From Lachnospiraceae bacterium (GTDB taxonomy: Bacteria; Bacillota_A; Clostridia; Lachnospirales; Lachnospiraceae), in contig JAFXDD010000033.1 of assembly GCA_017516285.1 (NCBI GenBank), forward strand, positions 1 to 64,000: 64,000 bases of DNA, read 5' to 3'. A model generated the notes under the pieces. It was given only the letters and a program-made list of their open reading frames with translations, was not told the origin of the DNA and made no database searches. Numbering within the stretch: the stretch's first letter is position 1; each line of letters begins with the position of its first letter. The translations under genes were made by a program, and so were the position numbers. This document shows positions 41,925 to 50,961 of the stretch, one piece after another.

Positions 41925-43757
41925 CTATTTTTCTTTTGTTATCAGTACTGCAATCATCACAGGTAATGTAAGCATAATCGGCCACACATATCGTACCAGT
42001 ACCACAGGTCCCAGAAACATGGTGGCGATATATATGATAGGAAGCAGGGTCACTAATAATTTCTTTTTGTTTCGGTTATATAGGCATAATATCGCTGTCA
42101 GTAATAATGCCCAGCAGTAAAATGCGGGTTTGAATAGGCTGCTAATGACCGGCCAATTGTAGAAACAGTTTGCACTGACAATATTTTCAAGCATATATTC
42201 CAGCCAAGGGAGCTTGGATTCGTGGGCAATACCTTCCGGAAGGAAGTCAGAAACCGTAGAGTTGTGTGTATATAAAGCACCCATACGCCCTTCTAATCCG
42301 TAACCTAAAACCTCTGCAAAGCTTACATCATCGATAAACCAGTAACCACTAGTTAGAAGTAAAAATGCATCAATGTATTCATTCGGGTATTTTAAGCCTA
42401 TCTGAAGCCACGCCTTAAAAGTATCGGGGTAATGACCATACCAACTGGTATTAAAAGGTGTACTGAATGAAAGCTTTATGGTGTCAGAAAGGGGAGGATT
42501 ATATGCATCCCAATACTCTTCAGGCATATATTTATTGAGCAGGTCGTAAGTTTCTTCATCCAGACTATCACCATGGTAGTATCCCACACGGGCAAACTGC
42601 TGAATAGGTACATTAAACATTTCAGCTGGGCTGCCGCCAAGCTCAGTGCCAATTACAACCTGCATGCCTTCTAAAGCACCTTTTCCACCGATTATTAGAC
42701 ATAATGACATAACCAGAATGCGTACACGTTGTTTTTTGGGACTAAAAATTAAGAAAACGATAGTAAAAACCGCTACGGCATAAAGAGCATTGTTTCTGAA
42801 AAGCATCATTATAATACCCTCTAATACCCACAATATATCAATAACTCCTTGCTTTTTACCGGAGGTCAAAAAGGTTCTTTCAACAAATAAGCACACGAAT
42901 ACTAAAAATAGTGCAGAAAACGGAATATCTTTGGTGACAGATAAAGCCAAAACGGAGTTATACGGGAAAAAACCATAAAAGGCAATCAGTAGGATGACCG
43001 GCCATTTCCTCTTAGTAAGTCGATATACTATATGGCAGGAATAACCGCAGGCTACAGAATATACCAACATCTGGAAAATACTATAGCAAGCCATACCGAT
43101 TTCCAAACTGCCTACAGCATGACCGATCTGAAATGCCACCCAAATCAACCATGTATGTGCAAGGGGCTGATAGGCATTAAACCAGGCAAAGCCTTGCAAA
43201 GCTTCACAGGATTGGCGATGAAAGTCATAACTCATAATGGCAGGATAATATGCCAGGAAAACAGGAATCAGACAAAGAAATATCATTCCCCAACTAATAA
43301 AAAACAGTTTTTTTGAATTCCATGATTTGAAAGCATCAGCCTTCTCTGATGTTCGGAGAAATTCAGCCCATTTAAAAAGTATATTGCTAAAAGGCAATAT
43401 AGAAAAAGCAAGTAAGAAAGAACGTATTACAATGAGTCCCTTGCCTTTAAAACCGCACTCTGTCATGCCAGTGACCTTTAGCTGATAGCCAAAAACTAAA
43501 GAAAGTGCAAAGAAAAATGCAATAATATAAGTAAACAAGATTCTTTGTATTTTACTTTTACGCTGGCTTAATTTGGCAATATCTTCAAATGTATGATACA
43601 ATATAAATGCTAAAGTTACAAAAATGCCTACAGACAAAATACTGTTAGAAAAGGCAGTGCCTGTAGAAAGTGAACTTATATAGCTGATGCCATAAGTTCC
43701 GCCAAAGCTGCCAAGCAGTGAAAGGATAATATGTTTGATGTTGAATTCTTTTTGCAT
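41925..43757 (-). CDS. Polytopic membrane protein, DUF6020-like
   Basis: 610 residues with about 12 membrane helices, and a large loop (about 370-500) that includes PEEYWDAYNPPLSDTIKLSFS. The layout and a YPAIMSYDFHRQSCEALQG loop between the first helices are like the GT-C glycosyltransferase-type proteins grouped as DUF6020. Lipid-linked sugar transfer on the outer face is therefore possible but not shown. AAGGAG precedes the ATG and a consensus promoter lies upstream. It is monocistronic and ends at a bidirectional terminator. Confidence 0.65.
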   Translation of the reverse strand: MQKEFNIKHIILSLLGSFGGTYGISYISSLSTGTAFSNSILSVGIFVTLAFILYHTFEDIAKLSQRKSKIQRILFTYIIAFFFALSLVFGYQLKVTGMTECGFKGKGLIVIRSFLLAFSILPFSNILFKWAEFLRTSEKADAFKSWNSKKLFFISWGMIFLCLIPVFLAYYPAIMSYDFHRQSCEALQGFAWFNAYQPLAHTWLIWVAFQIGHAVGSLEIGMACYSIFQMLVYSVACGYSCHIVYRLTKRKWPVILLIAFYGFFPYNSVLALSVTKDIPFSALFLVFVCLFVERTFLTSGKKQGVIDILWVLEGIIMMLFRNNALYAVAVFTIVFLIFSPKKQRVRILVMSLCLIIGGKGALEGMQVVIGTELGGSPAEMFNVPIQQFARVGYYHGDSLDEETYDLLNKYMPEEYWDAYNPPLSDTIKLSFSTPFNTSWYGHYPDTFKAWLQIGLKYPNEYIDAFLLLTSGYWFIDDVSFAEVLGYGLEGRMGALYTHNSTVSDFLPEGIAHESKLPWLEYMLENIVSANCFYNWPVISSLFKPAFYCWALLLTAILCLYNRNKKKLLVTLLPIIYIATMFLGPVVLVRYVWPIMLTLPVMIAVLITKEK

Positions 43758-43793
43758 TTGGAACTCCTTATGTAATAAAATATAATTAAATAC

Positions 43794-43822
43794 ATTATAC
43801 TACGCATATACTCTTTTTTCAA
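43794..43822 (-). promoter_or_regulatory. Promoter of the DUF6020-like gene
   Basis: On the minus strand TTGAAA (43822-43817), 17-base spacer, TATAAT (43799-43794). The rest of the divergent 259-base gap to nifJ is A+T-rich. A weak TTGCAA/AATATA pair at 43972-44000 is too close to the nifJ start to assign. Confidence 0.75.
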
Positions 43823-44016
43823 TGAATAGTTGGCTTGCGCACTTTTTGAAAGAGGCGAGCCGGCTGTTGAAATGTGGAAAAATATAACAAAACTATGAAT
43901 TAATTATAAAAAACAATGAAATTATTTCGCACATGTGGAAAATGATTTGAAAGTATGTTAAACTTGATTTGTTGCAATGAAACTTGTTAATTTAAATATA
44001 TTTGTGAGGGAGAGCT

Positions 44017-47000
44017 ATGAAAAGACAAAAACTTACAATGGATGGAAATCAGGCGGCAGCACATGTATCCTATGCGTACAGTGATGTGGCAGCGATTTAT
44101 CCGATCACACCTTCTTCCACTATGGCAGAGGTAACAGACGAATGGGCCAATGACGGCCGCAAAAACATTTTTGGACAGGCAGTTGCAGTGACAGAGATGC
44201 AGTCCGAAGCAGGTGCAGCAGGTGCGGTACATGGTTCTTTGGTGGCAGGTGCATTGACCACTACATTTACTGCTTCTCAGGGTCTGCTTTTAATGATTCC
44301 GAATTTATACAAAATTGCAGGCGAGCAATTGCCGGGTGTATTCAATGTGGCAGCTCGAGCTATTGCCAGTCATGCACTTTCTATATTTGGTGACCACTCT
44401 GACGTATATGCATGCCGTCAGACAGGTGCATGCATGCTTGCAAGCGGTTCCGTGCAGGAGGTTATGGATTTGACACCGGTGGCACATCTTGCAGCCATGA
44501 AGGGCAAGCTGCCATTTATTAATTTCTTTGACGGTTTCCGTACCTCTCATGAGATTCAGAAGATTGATGCATGGGATTATGAGACCTTAAAGGACATGTT
44601 GGATATGGATGCAGTTCGTGCTTTCAGACAGAATGCTTTAAATCCAAATCATGCCCGTCAGATGGGCTCTGCACAAAATCCGGACATCTTCTTCCAGGCA
44701 AGAGAAGCAAGCAATCATTTTTATAATGATATGCCGGCTATCGTAGAGTCTTATATGAATATGATTAATGAAAAGATTGGCACAAATTATGGTCTTTTCA
44801 ATTATTATGGTGCAGCAGATGCCACACATGTAATTGTGGCTATGGGCAGTGTATGTTCTGCTATCGAAGAGACGGTAGACTATATGAACAAGGCAGGTGC
44901 TAAGGTTGGTGTGGTTGAGGTTCATTTATACAGACCATTCAGCACAGAGCATTTATTAAAGGTTATTCCGGAGACTGTAAAGCAGATTTCCGTGCTTGAC
45001 AGAACCAAGGAGCCTGGTAGTGTGGGTGAACCATTATACCTTGATGTAGTGGCAGCTTTAAAGGGTACCAAGTTCCATGATGTTCCGGTATTTACAGGCC
45101 GTTATGGTTTAAGCTCTAAGGATACCACACCGGGTCAGATTAAGGCAGTATTTGACAATAGTGAGAAGAAAGTATTTACTATCGGTATTATTGATGATGT
45201 AACAAACCTGTCCTTAGAAACTGCAGATATTGATACCTCTAACGAGCAGACTGTAAGCTGCAAGTTCTGGGGATTGGGTAGTGATGGTACGGTTGGTGCC
45301 AATAAGAACTCTATTAAGATTATCGGTAATCATACAGACAAGTATGTTCAGGCATATTTTGATTATGACTCCAAGAAGAGTGGTGGTGTAACCGTTTCCC
45401 ACTTACGCTTTGGGGATGAGCCGATTAAGTCCACTTATTTAGTAAGCAAGGCTGATTTCGTGGCATGCCATAACCAGTCCTATATTCATAAGTATGATAT
45501 GGTTCAGGACTTAAAGAAGGGCGGTACCTTCCTGTTGAACTGTACCTGGGATGCAGCAAATCTGGATGAGCATCTTCCGGCTGATGTAAAGCGTTACATT
45601 GCGCAGAATGATATTAATTTCTATATTATAGATGGTATTAAGATTGGTAAGGAAATCGGTCTTAACGGTAAAATTAACACCGTGTTACAATCTGCATTCT
45701 TTGCTTTGGCAAATATTATTCCTACAGAGGAAGCTGTACAGTATATGAAGGATGCTGCAAAGAAGAGCTACGGCAAGAAGGGTGACGCAATTGTTCAGAT
45801 GAACTATGCTGCTATTGAGGCAGGGGTGAACAGCATGATAAAGGTTGAGGTTCCTGCTGACTGGGCATATGCAGTGGATGAAGCAAAGGTTGCAGAGCTG
45901 ATGGCTGACAGACCTGAGGTTATGAAGTTTGTTCAGGATATCCAGAAGGAAGTAAATGCACAGCGTGGCAATAAGCTGCCTGTTTCTGCCTTTACAGATT
46001 ATGCTGATGGTTCTACACCTAGTGGTACGTCTGCTCATGAGCGTCGTAGTGTGGCTATTGATGTTCCGCAGTGGATTCCGGAGAATTGTATTCAGTGTAA
46101 CCGTTGTTCTATGGTATGTCCTCATGCGGTTATCCGTCCGATTGCCATGACAGAGGAGGAAAAGGCAAAGGCACCTGCAGACATGAAGGTTCTGCCTATG
46201 ATGGGTATGCCTGGAATGTATTTTGCCATTACCGTATCCGCAGCTGACTGTACCGGATGCGGTTCCTGTGCACAGACCTGTCCTGGTATGAGAGGCAAGA
46301 AGGCACTTGTAATGCAGCAGACTGCGGATTATGTGGCTGACGAGCTTGTGAAAAAGCAGGCAGAGTTTGATTTTGCAAAGGCACATCCTGTAAAAACAGA
46401 TGTGGTAGATAAATTTAAAGCAACTACCGTAAAAGGCAGCCAGTTTAAGAAGCCATTCTTAGAGTTCTCCGGTGCATGTGCAGGTTGTGGCGAAACTCCT
46501 TATGCGAAGTTAGTTACTCAGTTATTTGGTGACAGAATGTATATTGCCAATGCTACAGGCTGTTCCTCTATCTGGGGTAACTCTTCACCTTCCACACCAT
46601 ACACTACCGATGCTTTAGGCAGAGGTCCGGCTTGGGCAAACTCCCTGTTCGAGGATGCCGCAGAGTTCGGATACGGTATGTTACTGGCACAGAAGAGCAT
46701 TCGAGCAAGATTAAGAGATGAATTAGAAACTATGTCTGCAAATACAGACAGTGCAGAGTTAAAGGACGCTATTAAGGACTGGACAGATACTTACCAGACC
46801 GGTTCTTTAAATGGTACTGCTACAGATAAGCTGGTGGCAGCACTGGAAGCAAGCAAGGCGGAAGGAGCATCAGATATTCTTGCTGAAAAGGATTTTCTTG
46901 CAAAGAAATCTCAGTGGATTTTCGGTGGTGACGGTTGGGCTTACGATATCGGTTTCGGTGGCTTAGACCACGTACTGGCAAGCGGTCAGGATATCAATAT

Positions 47001-47577
47001 CATGGTATTTGATACGGAGCTTTACAGTAACACCGGTGGCCAGTCTTCCAAGGCAACCCCTACAGGCTCTATTGCCAAGTTTGCAGCAGGTGGTAAGGCA
47101 GTTCGTAAGAAAGACCTTGCAAGCATTGCCATGAGCTATGGTTATGTATATGTGGCACAGATTTCCATGGGTGCTGATTACAATCAGTGCGTAAAGGCTA
47201 TCGCAGAAGCAGAGGCTTATGAAGGTCCATCCTTAATTATCGCTTATGCTCCATGTATTAATCACGGTATTAAGTGCGGCATGAGCTGCTCACAGGCAGA
47301 AGAGGATAAGGCTGTGAAGTCCGGTTACTGGCATTTATTCCGCTATAATCCGGATATGAAGGCAGAAGGCAAGAACGCATTCTTCCTTGACAGCAAGCTT
47401 CCAACACTGGAATATCAGGGATTCCTGGATGGCGAGGTGCGTTACAATGCTTTGAAGAGAGCAAATCCTGAAAAGGCAGAGATGCTCTTCAATATGGCAG
47501 AGGAACAGGCTAAGGACCGTATGGAATATTTGCAGAAGCTGGTAACCTTGTATGGGGCTCCTGAAAAGACGGAGTAG
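44017..47577 (+). CDS. nifJ: Pyruvate:ferredoxin (flavodoxin) oxidoreductase
   Basis: 1,186 residues, the full single-chain form. The order is: pyrimidine-binding domain (DGNQAAAHVSYAYSDVAAIYPITPSS), transketolase C-like domain near 260-400, gamma domain near 410-620, two 4Fe-4S ferredoxin clusters (CIQCNRCSMVCPHAV and CTGCGSCAQTCPG, about 688-755), and the TPP-binding domain (CAGCGETPYAKL, GDGWAYDIGFGG). It converts pyruvate and CoA to acetyl-CoA, CO2 and reduced ferredoxin, the main oxidative step of anaerobic fermenters. GAGGGAG precedes the ATG. It is not part of the cobalamin operon. Confidence 0.97.
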   Translation: MKRQKLTMDGNQAAAHVSYAYSDVAAIYPITPSSTMAEVTDEWANDGRKNIFGQAVAVTEMQSEAGAAGAVHGSLVAGALTTTFTASQGLLLMIPNLYKIAGEQLPGVFNVAARAIASHALSIFGDHSDVYACRQTGACMLASGSVQEVMDLTPVAHLAAMKGKLPFINFFDGFRTSHEIQKIDAWDYETLKDMLDMDAVRAFRQNALNPNHARQMGSAQNPDIFFQAREASNHFYNDMPAIVESYMNMINEKIGTNYGLFNYYGAADATHVIVAMGSVCSAIEETVDYMNKAGAKVGVVEVHLYRPFSTEHLLKVIPETVKQISVLDRTKEPGSVGEPLYLDVVAALKGTKFHDVPVFTGRYGLSSKDTTPGQIKAVFDNSEKKVFTIGIIDDVTNLSLETADIDTSNEQTVSCKFWGLGSDGTVGANKNSIKIIGNHTDKYVQAYFDYDSKKSGGVTVSHLRFGDEPIKSTYLVSKADFVACHNQSYIHKYDMVQDLKKGGTFLLNCTWDAANLDEHLPADVKRYIAQNDINFYIIDGIKIGKEIGLNGKINTVLQSAFFALANIIPTEEAVQYMKDAAKKSYGKKGDAIVQMNYAAIEAGVNSMIKVEVPADWAYAVDEAKVAELMADRPEVMKFVQDIQKEVNAQRGNKLPVSAFTDYADGSTPSGTSAHERRSVAIDVPQWIPENCIQCNRCSMVCPHAVIRPIAMTEEEKAKAPADMKVLPMMGMPGMYFAITVSAADCTGCGSCAQTCPGMRGKKALVMQQTADYVADELVKKQAEFDFAKAHPVKTDVVDKFKATTVKGSQFKKPFLEFSGACAGCGETPYAKLVTQLFGDRMYIANATGCSSIWGNSSPSTPYTTDALGRGPAWANSLFEDAAEFGYGMLLAQKSIRARLRDELETMSANTDSAELKDAIKDWTDTYQTGSLNGTATDKLVAALEASKAEGASDILAEKDFLAKKSQWIFGGDGWAYDIGFGGLDHVLASGQDINIMVFDTELYSNTGGQSSKATPTGSIAKFAAGGKAVRKKDLASIAMSYGYVYVAQISMGADYNQCVKAIAEAEAYEGPSLIIAYAPCINHGIKCGMSCSQAEEDKAVKSGYWHLFRYNPDMKAEGKNAFFLDSKLPTLEYQGFLDGEVRYNALKRANPEKAEMLFNMAEEQAKDRMEYLQKLVTLYGAPEKTE

Positions 47578-47596
47578 ATAAATTAAGAAATAAACA

Positions 47597-47625
47597 TTGA
47601 CATCACTATAGAAAAGTGATATACT
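47597..47625 (+). promoter_or_regulatory. Promoter of the cobalamin operon
   Basis: TTGACA (47597-47602), 17-base spacer, TATACT (47620-47625). The spacer itself is nearly a palindrome, TCACT-N7-AGTGA. The riboswitch begins about 15-20 bases later. Confidence 0.82.
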
Positions 47626-47639
47626 ACTCAAAATTAAAT

Positions 47640-47815
47640 ATGTAACAATCGGGTGTCGGAGCAATTATATTTTAGAATGTTCTGATGAAAAGGGAAACAG
47701 GTGCAAATCCTGTACGAACTCGTCACCGTAATTAGGGAGTTGAAGCCGAAATATCACTGGGAAACTGGGAAGATGGCAGATGCATTGATCTATAAGCCGG
47801 GAGACCTGCCTGACT
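47640..47815 (+). promoter_or_regulatory. Cobalamin (AdoCbl-type) riboswitch
   Basis: The B12 box AAGCCGGGAGACCTGCC lies at 47794-47810. Upstream are the conserved core parts GGGAAACAGGTGCAAATCC (from 47692) and an ACTGGGAAACTGGGAAGAT stretch. The arrangement is that of the cobalamin aptamer. It sits between a consensus promoter and a terminator, 260 bases before the first gene. It should switch off the operon when adenosylcobalamin is plentiful. Confidence 0.93.
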
Positions 47816-47901
47816 GTTGTACAGAAACGATAGTTTCAGACCACGAGTAATTGGTTGTACGTAAAGTTTGCTAAAGAGAGTTCCTTAGAGGGACTGTCTT
47901 A

Positions 47902-47958
47902 GGCAGGTCCATTTTGTGTATAAACCCTTTACCTGTATAGGTAGAGGGTTTTTGTTTT
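47902..47958 (+). terminator. Riboswitch expression platform: switch helix and terminator
   Basis: The terminator has a perfect 10-bp stem apart from one T-G pair, CCCTTTACCT (47925-47934) with AGGTAGAGGG (47939-47948), a four-base loop, and TTTTTGTTTT. Upstream, GGCAGGTC (47902-47909) is the exact complement of GACCTGCC (47803-47810) inside the B12 box, so it could act as an alternative helix. Confidence 0.8.
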
Positions 47959-48073
47959 AAAAACACAAAAGGACTCCTTATTTGTGTTGCCTTTTTTGAT
48001 ACTGGACTCGTTTTTGTAATCACATATTTGATGAAATAAATAACAGCAGAGAAACTGCAGAAAAGAGGAAAGT

Positions 48074-49714
48074 ATGAAAAAAAGACTAATGTTACTGTTG
48101 GCAACTATTTTAAGCGTATGCTGCATCGGTGGATGTGGTAATGCAGAGACACAGCAGGAAAGTAAGGACAAGGCGATTTTAGTAGTAAGCTTTGGCACCA
48201 GTTATAATGACAGCCGAGAGATCACTATTGGCGCTATTGAAAGTGCAATTGCCGCTGAATTTGCTGAATATGATGTGCGTAGAGCATTTACCAGCCAGAT
48301 TATTATTGATATTTTAGAAGACCGTGACAAGCTGGAAATCGATAATGTGGTAGAAGCATTAGACAGAGCAGTTGAAGATGGTATTAAGGAACTCGTTGTA
48401 CAGCCTACACATCTGATGAATGGTTATGAGTATGATGACTTGACAAAAGAATTAAGCGGATATGTAGATAAGTTTGATAAGATTATATTAGCAGAGCCTT
48501 TACTTATGAGTGATGCTGATTTTGACGCCGTAGTGAAAGCTATTACCGAGAAAACTGCTTCTTATGATGATGGAGAGACTGCAATCTGCTTTATGGGTCA
48601 TGGAACAGAAGCTGCATCTAATGGAGTTTACGCAAAGCTTCAGGAGAAACTGACAGAGAGTGGATATGAGAATTACTATGTTGGTACTGTTGAGGCAGCA
48701 CCTACTTTGGATGATGTGTCAGCAGCTCTTAAGGCAAAGGGTACATACAAGAAGGTTGTTTTGGAACCATTAATGGTAGTTGCAGGTGATCATGCCAATA
48801 ATGATATGGCCGGAGCGGAAGAGGATTCCTGGAAATCAATTCTGGAGAAGGAAGGCTATCAGGTAGAGTGTGTCTTAGAGGGACTTGGACAAATTCCTGC
48901 AATTCAGGATATTTATGTAGCGCATACTCAGGCTGCAATTTCAACAGGGACTGTATTTACCGGTATTACAGAAGAGTCAACTGAAAATGCTGGCGAATTA
49001 AAAGACGGCACATATGCTATCGAAGTAGAATCAAGCTCTTCAATGTTCAAGATTGTAAAGGCAGAACTTACAGTTGCAAATGGAGAAATGAATGCAGTAA
49101 TTACTATGAGTGGTACAGGTTATACCAAGCTTTATATGGGAACTGCAGAGAAGGCCGCTGCTGCACAGGAAGCAGACTGTATCACATTTGTTGAGGATGC
49201 AGACGGTGCTTATACATTTACATTACCTGTAGAAGCATTAGATCAGCCAATTGATTGTGCTGCTTTCAGTCAGAAGAAGGAAGAGTGGTATGATCGTCAG
49301 CTTACGTTCATGGCTTCTACTATTTCAGATGGTACTGCTGTAGAAGAAAGTACAGTGGCAACAGAAGAAGAGGCTCCTACAGAAGTAAAAGTAGAAGATG
49401 GCATTTACAGTGTTGAAGTGACTCTTGGTGGCGGCAGTGGCAAGACTACCATTACATCTCCTACAACGATTACTGTATCAGGAGATTCAGTTATTGCAAG
49501 AATAGAGTGGAGCAGCCCAAATTATGATTACATGCTTGTAGGGGAAGAGAAATATTTGCCTGTTAACACAGAAGGAAACTCCGCGTTTGAGATTCCTGTT
49601 TCCGCATTTGATGCAGAAATGCCGGTAATCGGTAACACGGTAGCAATGAGTAAGCCTCGTGAAATCGAATATACACTCACTTTCCATTCTAACACCATGA
49701 AAGCTGTAGAATAA
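48074..49714 (+). CDS. cbiK: Lipoprotein CbiK-type cobaltochelatase with duplicated C-terminal domain
   Basis: 546 residues. A signal peptide with lipobox IGGC puts Cys21 as lipid anchor, so the protein is outside the membrane. Residues 33-292 are CbiK-like, with three likely metal-site histidines: His113 (PTHLMNGYEY), His176 (FMGHGTEA) and His240 (VVAGDHANNDMAG). CbiK inserts cobalt into sirohydrochlorin, normally in the cytoplasm; Desulfovibrio has a periplasmic form. Residues about 309-425 and 447-546 are two beta-rich units that align with each other (DGxYxxEV ... YTLTF-like end). First gene after the riboswitch, followed by an ABC importer: cobalt or tetrapyrrole handling at the cell surface is likely. 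Confidence 0.78.
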   Translation: MKKRLMLLLATILSVCCIGGCGNAETQQESKDKAILVVSFGTSYNDSREITIGAIESAIAAEFAEYDVRRAFTSQIIIDILEDRDKLEIDNVVEALDRAVEDGIKELVVQPTHLMNGYEYDDLTKELSGYVDKFDKIILAEPLLMSDADFDAVVKAITEKTASYDDGETAICFMGHGTEAASNGVYAKLQEKLTESGYENYYVGTVEAAPTLDDVSAALKAKGTYKKVVLEPLMVVAGDHANNDMAGAEEDSWKSILEKEGYQVECVLEGLGQIPAIQDIYVAHTQAAISTGTVFTGITEESTENAGELKDGTYAIEVESSSSMFKIVKAELTVANGEMNAVITMSGTGYTKLYMGTAEKAAAAQEADCITFVEDADGAYTFTLPVEALDQPIDCAAFSQKKEEWYDRQLTFMASTISDGTAVEESTVATEEEAPTEVKVEDGIYSVEVTLGGGSGKTTITSPTTITVSGDSVIARIEWSSPNYDYMLVGEEKYLPVNTEGNSAFEIPVSAFDAEMPVIGNTVAMSKPREIEYTLTFHSNTMKAVE

Positions 49715-49727
49715 GAGGAAATAACAA

Positions 49728-50951
49728 ATGACAGGAAGAAAAAAGATAACAACAATATGCTGTTTATTTTTGGCAGGACTGCTGGGGCTGTGTAGCTGCG
49801 GCAGTCCTTCTTCCGATTCTGTTTCTGGCCAGGCAACAGAATCGATAGGGGAAAGCGGACAGATACAGGCTGTCGAGAATGGCAACAACGAAGAAGAAAG
49901 TTTAGAGACAAATAATGAGCTGGTATATGAGAGCAGTATGGAACTGCAGTATGCAGAGAATTTTTCCGTAGACTATTATCAGGGCGGATATACACTTTTG
50001 ACCATAAAGGATGAAACCAGAATTTTGACAGTTCCGGAGGACAAGGAAGCTCCTGATAATTTGGAAGAAGATATTATTGTTTTGCAGCGACCAATAGGAG
50101 ACCTTTATTTGGTAGCATCTGCCGTAATGGATATGTTTTATGCATTGGATGCTTTAGATACGATTACACTTTCCGGACAAAAGGAAGAGGGATGGTATAT
50201 TGAAGCAGCCAAGGAAGCTATGGCAAATGGAGACATGATTTATGCCGGTAAATATAATAAACCGGACTATGAGTTGATTGTTTCAGAAAATTGTTCGCTT
50301 GCAATTGAAAATATGATGATTTCCCATTCACCTGAGGTTATAGAGAAATTGGAGGATTTTGGAATTCCGGTTATGATTGAGTATTCCAGCTACGAGTCAC
50401 ATCCTCTTGGCAGAGTGGAATGGATTAAATTCTTTGGTGCATTGGTAGGAAAAGAAGAGGAAGCAGAGAAGGTGTTTGCAGAGCAGACAGCTATTCTGGA
50501 AACAGTGACAGCAGATGAAAAAACAGACAAAACAGTTGCATTTTTCTTTGTTACTTCCAACGGTCTGGTACAGGTACGTCAAAGTTCTGACTATATACCT
50601 AAGATGATTGAGCTTGCGGGAGGCAAATACATATTTGACGAATTAGGTAATCCGGAGTCCAGCCGTTCTACGATGAATATGCAGGTGGAAGAGTTTTATA
50701 ATGGTGCGAAGGATGCAGATTATATCATTTACAATAGTTCTATAGATGGTGGTGTTACATCCATTGATGAGCTTCTCGATAAATGTGCGCTTCTTAAAGA
50801 TTTTAAGGCTGTAAAAGAAGGAAATGTCTGGTGTACTACAAATGATATGTACCAGCAGTCTATGTCAATTGGCTATTTGATTGAGGATATGCACGCTATG
50901 CTTCAGGGAGCAGGCGAAGAGGAGATGGAGTATCTGTTCCGTTTAGAGTAG
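49728..50951 (+). CDS. ABC importer substrate-binding lipoprotein (BtuF/FepB-like)
   Basis: 407 residues. The signal peptide ends in LCSC with the lipid-anchor Cys at 24. After an acidic linker (to about 65) comes a class III periplasmic-binding fold with a long connecting helix: RVEWIKFFGALVGKEEEAEKVF, FFFVTSNGLVQVRQSSDYIPKMIELAGG and VEEFYNGAKDADYIIYNSS. Such proteins bind cobalamins, haem or siderophores. The riboswitch and cobalamin genes make a corrinoid or another cobalt-tetrapyrrole ligand most likely. It is 13 bases after the chelatase. Confidence 0.75.
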   Translation: MTGRKKITTICCLFLAGLLGLCSCGSPSSDSVSGQATESIGESGQIQAVENGNNEEESLETNNELVYESSMELQYAENFSVDYYQGGYTLLTIKDETRILTVPEDKEAPDNLEEDIIVLQRPIGDLYLVASAVMDMFYALDALDTITLSGQKEEGWYIEAAKEAMANGDMIYAGKYNKPDYELIVSENCSLAIENMMISHSPEVIEKLEDFGIPVMIEYSSYESHPLGRVEWIKFFGALVGKEEEAEKVFAEQTAILETVTADEKTDKTVAFFFVTSNGLVQVRQSSDYIPKMIELAGGKYIFDELGNPESSRSTMNMQVEEFYNGAKDADYIIYNSSIDGGVTSIDELLDKCALLKDFKAVKEGNVWCTTNDMYQQSMSIGYLIEDMHAMLQGAGEEEMEYLFRLE

Positions 50952-50961
50952 GAGGCTTAGC

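Noticed and set aside
42790..43316. Plus-strand frames inside the DUF6020-like gene
   Set aside because: They are shadows of a 610-residue membrane protein that has a consensus promoter and ribosome site on the minus strand.
45685..46386. 233-codon minus-strand frame inside nifJ
   Set aside because: It is fully antisense to the conserved ferredoxin-cluster part of nifJ and has no start signal or recognisable protein features.
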